Part shown: positions 56,816 through 64,000 of the stretch, piece by piece
How positions within the stretch are numbered: position 1 is the first letter of the stretch
Layout of the letters: the number at the start of each line of letters is the position of its first letter
NCBI GenBank assembly: GCA_963930655.1
Contig: OZ005618.1
Coordinates: forward strand, 4,362,001 to 4,426,000
Length of the DNA stretch: 64,000 nt
Direction of reading: 5' to 3'
From: Myrica gale
Lineage: Eukaryota; Streptophyta; Magnoliopsida; Fagales; Myricaceae
Translations under genes and position numbers: made by a program
The notes under the pieces: model-generated
What the model was told of the DNA's origin: nothing
The model's input: the letters and a program-made list of their open reading frames with translations, nothing else
Database searches by the model: none

Positions 56816-58903
56816 GGGTGGAAGCTACCTACGTTCGTTCCATACGGGAAAAGAATATCATACTCCTCATCCGCTCCAGCTGTTACAGTTGGACGATGAA
56901 CCATACCTGCAGATTCGTCTCGTTACCAGTCGCAGGGACGCGTGGTGCTGCTATCTGTAGGGATAAAGATTCGCATTCCGGTAACTACTTATTCCCCCTC
57001 TGCTTCTCCTTTCCACGTTCCGTATTGCCATTACCGGACTGAATTTCAGATACATGCGATTGAAATTTCCGTTCACTTTGTATACGTACGTTTCCCCTGC
57101 ACGCTCTTCTACGACGTAAAAGAACAACAAATGCAACAAAAAACAGAAAAAAGAAAAGACAAGGTACTGTAGTATTACTCGATTAACATCCTCTAGATTT
57201 TCTAAGTAATTCAACGACTATGTTTGTTAAGTTTACTTATAACTTTTTGTGTATCCGATCTTGTCGTTTCTGCATTCACTATGTTTAAGACATTCTGGAT
57301 TTTTCTGTTACATTGCTACAATTACGTTCTTAAAGGAGGTGAAGTTGAAGGATGACAACAAAATATTTGCTGCGTAGCTCCTTAGGAGATGATAAGGCGT
57401 GAGGCATATTTAAGTACATCCTGGTACCTGAGTTACGTGGACTGAGGTTATTTGTGTCGGGGGTTGTAGTCTTGGCAATCCTTGGGCGTAGAAATGTGGA
57501 TGAAATTCGTGATGGAGGTGGTTGTATTAGCTGAACGTCAAAGACAAAGATCAAAGACCAAAGACTATATTTTTTGTGATCGGTTGGTGAATGAGTTGAA
57601 GTGTGAAACTGGTTCTCTTTTTACTTTTCAGGCATGCTCTCTCTGGAGATGCCAATTGAGCAGGTTCCATATGGAGGATAATTTGTTCTTTATAGACATT
57701 GTTATGTTGCCCCTAAACACTACAAATTTTGCAGTTATAGGATTTAAATGACAGTGCAGTACTAAATCAGGGGTGAAATATGAATCACTTTTCTTAATTG
57801 TTTCAGAGCAGTAATAAATCTATACAATGTGCCACATGTTTTAGGCCAATATAGTGTCGAATGTTACTGGCAAGGGCAGCAACTCAATATAGAATGAGAA
57901 GAGGAAGGATGACCCTGAAGGTAAGGTAATTGGACATTGATGTGTTTGGTTGATGTTATATTTGCACACTTCACACTATGGACATCCACCCATGAATGGT
58001 TGGTAACAAATGCCGCTGTCAGGGTTTTGATGGGGTTATAGTTCAGATGCAACTTTACATTTTCTAAATTACCCTTATTTCGATATGTGCCTCAAGATGT
58101 GTGGGTTGATTGTACTAACTGATGTTTTCAGTTTCTCATTGGTCTATTGTAGTTTAACTTCATGAAATTAGTAAATAATCTAGGGTGGCATACCTAAATG
58201 TAGTCATTCTTTCCTTGCAATCGCTTTTTTGTCATTGTTTTCATCACTAGTAATCTCCAATGCCCTTAGAATGTTACGCTACTATAAACTTCATTGCTTC
58301 CTTGAGTATCCTACATGATTGAGATACCTTCTTGACGAACAGCCTGTACCATTACTGTCATATACTCATCATTAGCTTCATGGCCTTCGGATCATTGGCA
58401 TTCGTAATGCTCCAACAGTTGTAGTCATCATTGTTATAGTGTTATGCTGATCATTATAAGCACATGATCAACATCGTGAGAAACATTTCCATGGCCATCT
58501 CCCTTGTTATAATATCATCAACATCACTGTTATTATAGTTTATCCCATCAGCATAAGCCCGAACCCATCATTGTCATTATTACTATTATATCTATCATCA
58601 TCATGTCCAGAATATAATAGAGTACACAAGGCAGTGTCAAAAGACATGGAGTTCTATGATACACATTATTTTTGGACCATCTTTCTGCTATTTCCTTTTT
58701 TGAAAAGTAACGATTGAAAATTATAAACAACAACTAAGGATCCATGGAGCCCCATTAATCACCAAGTGCACCTTTGAGCTCCTCATCTTCTGTTTATATG
58801 AAGTGGAGAATTTGCGAATTCTTATTTTATGAACATCATTTGACAAACTTGCTTTCAGGCAATTTACTTTATGTCTCTGCAGAGTATCATAGATAGAAGA
58901 CTA
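56816..58903. other. Presumed promoter, 5' UTR exon and first intron of the phosphatase gene
   Basis: A 3' splice site (TCTCTGCAG, ending 58882) lies 21 bp before the start codon of the phosphatase gene, so an untranslated first exon is expected upstream, perhaps near 56900-57170 where the sequence is less AT-rich. The intron-like part has AT-rich triplet patches (ATCATCATT around 58350-58610). Which part is exon cannot be decided from sequence alone. Confidence 0.4.
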
Positions 58904-61900
58904 ATGGATCGGCTCAATGGTTTTGCCAGTCTCATGATAGTTTCCGATCTTGATTCTACAATGGTAGATTTCCTGTGAACCTATTCATGATCTCTTAATT
59001 CATGCCTTCTTGCTGTGCCTCTTTTGATGCGACCAGACTAATGTGAATTGCAGGTTGATCATAGTGATCCAGAGAATCTTTCCCTTCTTAGGTTAATGCG
59101 CTGTGGGAAGCCTACTACCGTCATGATTCTTTGCTTGTGTTTTCAACGGGAAGGTCACCTACAAGTTACAAGAAGTTGAAAAAAGAGAAACCTTTATTGA
59201 CCCCAGATATAACAATAATGTCTGTGGGAACGGAGATTACATATGGTGAATCAATGGTACCAGATACTGCCTGGACACAACATCTTAACTGGAAGTGGGA
59301 TAGAGACATAGTTTTAGAGGAAACAGCCAAGTTTCCTGAACTTACTCCTCAGGTGAGTTTTCTTGCTAGTAGAATTTGGTAGTTCATATAAGTTTGGCTG
59401 TAATGTAGGCTTATTTGTTGCAGATTTTGATGCTCGGAATTTTGTTTCGGTTTTTCGCAGTCAGAAACTCAGCAACGGCCTCACAAGGTTAGCTTTTTCG
59501 TGGAGAAGGTTAAGGCCTTGGAAATAATGAATGTTCTACCTGGGCATCTGGAGAAGCGTGGTGTAAGAATATTTGTTTATTTTTATCTAAACCATATTGC
59601 CTGAACATTAAAATTCTCTTCTAATGGTACTTGCTTGTTCAATGATTTTTTATGCTCATCTCTTTGCACTCATGCTTTGACTATAATTTTTTTTCTGTTG
59701 GTATTTTTCTATGACCAAAAATTTCCTCTTTCTTATTCTTGTAGTCATATATGACTAATCTTCATTGTTCATGGGCAGTTAGACGTAAAAATTATTTATA
59801 GCAGCGGGATTGCGTTGGACATATTACCACAAGGAGCTGGCAAGGGGCAGGCTCTTGAATATCTGCTAAAAAATTTCAAGGTTGATGGAAAAGTTCCTCT
59901 GCATACTCTTGTTTGTGGTGACTCTGGAAATGATGCTGAACTCTTCAGCGTCCCTCAAGTATATGGTGTGATGGTTTGTAGTCCCTTGTGCATTTTTTTG
60001 TTCATCATGTTCCTTGTTTTATGGAATACAATTGTAAACTGAGTATTGCTACTTATTTTTGCATATGCAGGTTAGCAACGCACAGGAAGAATTGAGGCAG
60101 TGGTATAGTCATAATGCAAAGAACAATCCTAAAATAATTCATGCCGCTGAGAGATGTGCAGCTGGGATCATACAAGCCATTGGTAATTTTTCTCTGGGTC
60201 CAAATGTTTCTCCTAGAGATATTAGCGACTTTCAAAAATGCAAAGTGGACATCTTCAGTCCTGGACATGAAGTGGTGAAGTTTTATTTGTTTTATGAGCG
60301 ATGGCGACGTGCAGAAGTTGACAAGTCTGAGCGGTTTGTGCAAAGTCTAAAGACATTCTTTGTAAGTGTCATCCGATAGCCCTTTTGCTAACGTTATGGA
60401 ACCTTCATTCTTTTCCTAAGCATTGCATATGCAGAATTTGGCAAAGAGCTATTTTGAAGTCCTCTGTCAGTTGCAAATTGCTTGCGAAAGTGAAGAATAT
60501 TTTTTGGAACAAATACTTGATAATCTCGAGGATACTTGCAAGAAAAAAGAAGAAAGAAAGTGGTTTTAGGCTGTGAGACAAGACTTGATGCTCTTTGATA
60601 GACAGCCAATGTGTCTGTAGATAGAGAAAAATGGCAAACTTGGATTTGTGTGTCATTAATGCCAAATGGCTAATAGTATAGTTTATTGCTTTGAGTTCAA
60701 TGCTCTAATCTGTTGTAGTATTATAGATGTGTACCCATTTCTCTTTTTCCATGGCTCATGCTGTGTGCTTGTGAAGAATGAAATCCTGCTCCAGCACCTC
60801 TTTCTGGTGTTAATCGTTTTGAATCTCAATAAGCTGACATAAAAGCTTCTCACGTACTATATGATATGATTTTGCCAGTATAACATGACCACAGATTCTT
60901 TTCTGTCAGTGCAATTTGTTTTAATTTGCTAAAAGAACTGACATTTGTCATTGCTTATTACCTCTCTCTCCTTCTGTCCTCCAGTGTCCATTTGGAATAT
61001 TTGTCCATCCCTCAGGAGTTGAGCAACCTTTCCACCAGTGTATAGATTCTATGGCAAGGTTGTATGGAGACAAGGAGGGACATCGATTCCAAGTATGGAT
61101 AGACCGACTATCTTCTGCACAAATCGGGTCAGATACATGGTTGGTGAAGTTTGATAAATGGGAGTTATCAGGTGAGATTTGCTCGATTTAGCATCATTGA
61201 TAGCTGCATTTGAAATTTTAGCTCATATTCTACTTCGCATCTTTTAGGGACTAACTCGGCATGTTCAGCCTAGTTCAGTTCTGCTTCAGCCATTCTATTT
61301 AAAGCATCGCTTGTTTCTGTCAGGAGGCATGATTTCAATGCAGATTCTTGATCCGAATTTTAACTGGGTCTAACCATGATGTCCTAGGCTATTCAAGCTT
61401 GATATTCTATGTATCTCATTAAATGTGGCTTATCGGAGAGAAATGCCTTTGTGAATGCTTGGGTGGCTACAATATCTCTTATGGGGTTCTTTTTCCTTTT
61501 CAAGTTTTTAAGGCAAAAAATGCCAAATATAAGCCTTTTGCATATGCAAAAAGATAGGAAAATATCTTGCACAGGAAGATAGGACTGTAGACATTGCACA
61601 AAGATGGAGAAAGAAGAACGAGAGTTGAGAGAAGTTAAGAAAGAGAAATTTGCAGATGTCATCTTACTTTTAAATTGTCTAATTGACATTTTTAGTTAGA
61701 TTCTTTTTTTGAGAGGCAAAATTGAAGATGAAGAGCTTCATGGAAATTATTTTGTGATGAGCACAAACTGAAAAATTGTGCAAGGAGCAATTTATTAGCG
61801 AGAGAGTTGATGAAATATTTGGTTTTCTTTCACTTATGTCCATTGCTCAGCTGTTGGTTATACTTACAGGGGATGAGCTGCAGTGCGGTCTGACAACAGT

Positions 61901-62138
61901 CTTAATGAGTTTAAAGGTACTTCCGTAAAGATGTTTCTCTATCCTTGAAGATAATAGTTCCCTTCTCGACTTACTACCAATGATCATGAATTGGGGAGCA
62001 CCAGAATACTAATCATTACGCATGATTTCTTGTGATTTTCAGCAGGCCGAGGTACCAGATGAATTCACCTGGATGCACATGCACCAGACATGGCGGGATG
62101 GTTCAAGAGCAAGAGAGCAGACAGTCTGGTGTTTCTAG
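58904..62138 (+). pseudogene. SPP: Sucrose-phosphatase gene with a frameshift in exon 2
   Basis: Sucrose-phosphatase (HAD family, cytosol) removes phosphate from sucrose-6-phosphate, the last step of sucrose synthesis. Exons: 58904-58963, 59054-59352, 59461-59562, 59779-59973, 60071-60361, 60985-61171, 61870-61916 and 62043-62138. Seen: start MDRLNGFASLMIVSDLDSTM with DxDxT, then [40 protein letters not shown] with the HAD Lys, [10 protein letters not shown], and the C-terminal domain (KFYLFYERWRR, FVHPSG, TWMHMHQTW). Exon 2 is 299 nt; a base is missing near 59092-59094, so translation runs into a TGA about 35 codons on. Length with the base would be about 425 residues, as in the family. Unusual residues: Ser for His in the DLDHT motif, and [10 protein letters not shown] where relatives have SGGMDLDILP. 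It is either a young pseudogene or an assembly error. Confidence 0.85.
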
Positions 62139-63440
62139 GATGCGACTTAGGTCAGCATTAATTGTCTGGGCCCAGTATATTTTTCAAGGCAACGTGTACG
62201 AAAATGGTCTTTGGGGTCTAGGGCACCTCTGTTTCTTAGTTACTATTACCTACGCTGCATGAAGTCAGTGAAATCAGAGTTGCCACAGAATCCTCAATAA
62301 TTTTCTGTTGTGATATGATTCTGTGCTCAAATAAGTCTGTAGCTTGTATGTATAAAATGACCCTGTGGGCTCCATCCAAGAGATCATAGTACACTAAATA
62401 TTTAACCAGATATGTGATCATGATGGACATTATATCTTCATGTGCAGCTCATCAGACTCATGACCAAGCTTAGGTTGTAGTAGTAAGTCAGCTCAAGAGA
62501 ACACTAGGTGCTCTAGTTACTTTGGAGACGCATCAATCACCTTAGGCACAGCTGCTAATCTATTCTAGGGCAGAAATCTCCAGTCCCGGATTGTTGAAGA
62601 TGCTGCATATAGGTGAATATCCGTTGTTTTAGTCTAGTTACTTAAGCCAATATCCACATTATCATTTGCCACTTAAACCATGTCAGCAGCTAGCAAATTG
62701 CACCGTGGAAGTCAGCAATCCGAGGTCATAACCATCGAAAGCTGTAGTTTTTTTCAAGAACTTTTGTTTTGGTGCTATGCTGTTACAAGAGGTTGGATAC
62801 TCTAATAGAGCATCTGATATCTCTGGCCCGAAGAGAGAAGGGGCTTTGTTGTTTCTTATTGCTGTCTATTACTTATCCATTCGGTTACTCCGAATATAAC
62901 CTCTGTTTCCCACCCGCACCGGCCAAATTTCTTTACGTTTTTGCTTTTGCCACTTTTGTCAACTCTTGGCAATGGCCTTGTCCTCAGCTTAGTAAGAACT
63001 ATATCCAATTTCTTTCAATGGCCTTCAAGAATGACATTCGGGAAGATGGTCCAAAGACTCGATAGTAGCATCCTTTTAGTTGGTGTTCGCTGGGAAGATG
63101 ACATATCTGATTATAAATTGGGGCTTCTTACAATTCGGCTGATCGCAAAATATGGAATTGGGATTGCTTGTGAGCCATAGCTGCGAAGACAAGATATGAA
63201 CATCTTTCATTCTTAGCTAAGCGTACCTGGACAGGAACAACTCCTCTGCGAAAATCTTATTTTCGACTGGGTTAAATGCAAAAACAAGGAGATTCATTCA
63301 AGGAAAACAATTGAAAATTGCCGTCATTTTGTATACTTATAATGTGAAACAAGAAAAGAAAAAAAGTTGTAAACCAGTAAAGAATCTGCCTAGTTTTTCT
63401 CCTTCCACCTTATATTCTCTTCTATATTTTATTCTGGGGA
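62139..63440. other. Phosphatase 3' UTR and spacer
   Basis: 3' UTR of the phosphatase gene followed by spacer. An open frame at 62941-63180 (79 codons, ending LIAKYGIGIACEP) matches no family I recognise and has no intron context; it is not called as a gene. Confidence 0.45.
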
Positions 63441-63635
63441 GACGAGAAGTAACCCAGCCTGATAGGTTCACCGGAGTGAAACCTACCTAACAGGTTGATA
63501 AATTCCGTACCGCACAACCCCTTAAGCTACACAGGTTAAGTCTGCGTGAGAGTGATCCTAATAAATTGTTTACCCTTGAAGAATTTGAACTTGAGACCTC
63601 AAGGAGAGCACACCCCTAGGTCACACCCCTTGGGG

Positions 63636-63640
<5 letters not shown>
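63440..63640 (-). repeat. SINE-like repeat, minus strand
   Basis: On the minus strand the head reads GTGACCTAGGGGTGTGCTCT (A-box-like) and then AAGTTCAAATTCTTC (B-box-like). The body matches the plus-strand copy at 9470-9665. Spacing and order fit a tRNA-derived SINE. A CT microsatellite lies directly beside its head. Confidence 0.55.
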
Positions 63641-63672
<32 letters not shown>

Positions 63673-63740
63673 ATCTATTGTTACATAAAAAAAAATGAGA
63701 GAAAAAAGAAGAAGAAGAGGAGGAAGAAGAAAAAGAAGAG
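63639..63740 (+). repeat. CT microsatellite and GA-rich tract
   Basis: A (TC)n run of about 29 bp at 63639-63667 is followed, after a short T-rich stretch, by an A/G tract of GAAGAAGAAG type (about 63690-63740). No gene. Confidence 0.85.
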
Positions 63741-64000
63741 CATGGCAAGCTAATCGTGTCAGCCATTTGAAACATGTATACTTCAAATACTGGGATTATG
63801 CATTCAGAATTTGTAAATCTTTAGTCTCTGCAACCAGCATACAGTCGGTCAAATTTGAATGTCTTTAGCTTTATGCACTCAAATAATGCAATTGCTTTGC
63901 ACATTGTAAAATTCAATGTCTATGGCTATTCACTAAAATGAACACGTTCTGAGGTGAACAAATATTTTGTCTACTGATTAACAAAATATGATCCTTGAAT

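Noticed and set aside
62941..63180. Small gene downstream of the phosphatase
   Set aside because: 79 codons, no recognisable domain, no splice or promoter context; too little to support a gene.

Overview
The window is nuclear DNA of a flowering plant, most likely a eudicot. The genes are split by GT-AG introns, intergenic DNA is AT-rich and full of MITEs, and the recognisable proteins are plant ones: LHCB1, plastid SufC/ABCI6, UBP12, a family-1 glycosyltransferase and sucrose-phosphatase. Nothing prokaryotic (operon, CRISPR, rRNA) is present. The species cannot be named from the sequence alone.

Layout from left to right. 1-4000 is intergenic: two MITEs, then a fold-back Mutator-like element (2455-3649) with a third MITE nested in it. 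4097-4897 is an intronless LHCB1 gene with a TATA box at 3992. 5806-7985 is a dead UGT76-type glycosyltransferase, followed by a stray glycosyltransferase tail near 8900. 10212-19166 is the six-exon ABCI6 (plastid SufC) gene; its fourth intron carries a complete, young Ty3/gypsy retrotransposon (12575-17925, 454-bp LTRs, TSD TTTAG). About 20040-25000 is a tandem, internally deleted copy of the next gene. 27811-50747 is an intact 32-exon UBP12/UBP13-type deubiquitinase gene (predicted 1117 aa). One of its introns holds a 5.7-kb LINE whose middle is inverted, and other introns hold a SINE, short LINE tails and a 380-bp tandem duplication. 53260-54456 is a two-exon steroid 5-alpha-reductase-family gene. 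58904-62138 is an eight-exon sucrose-phosphatase gene with a one-base frameshift in exon 2. The right edge has a SINE-like repeat and a CT/GA microsatellite.

The genes are independent plant transcription units. Three relate to the chloroplast or sugar economy (LHCII antenna, plastid Fe-S cluster assembly, sucrose synthesis), but their adjacency implies no shared pathway. The interest lies in genome dynamics: a tandem duplication followed by erosion of one UBP12 copy, a LINE rearranged inside a live gene's intron, a near-intact LTR element in an essential plastid gene, and two decaying enzyme genes. I found no sign of a new multi-gene biochemical system. All exon boundaries, repeat limits and base differences were read by eye.
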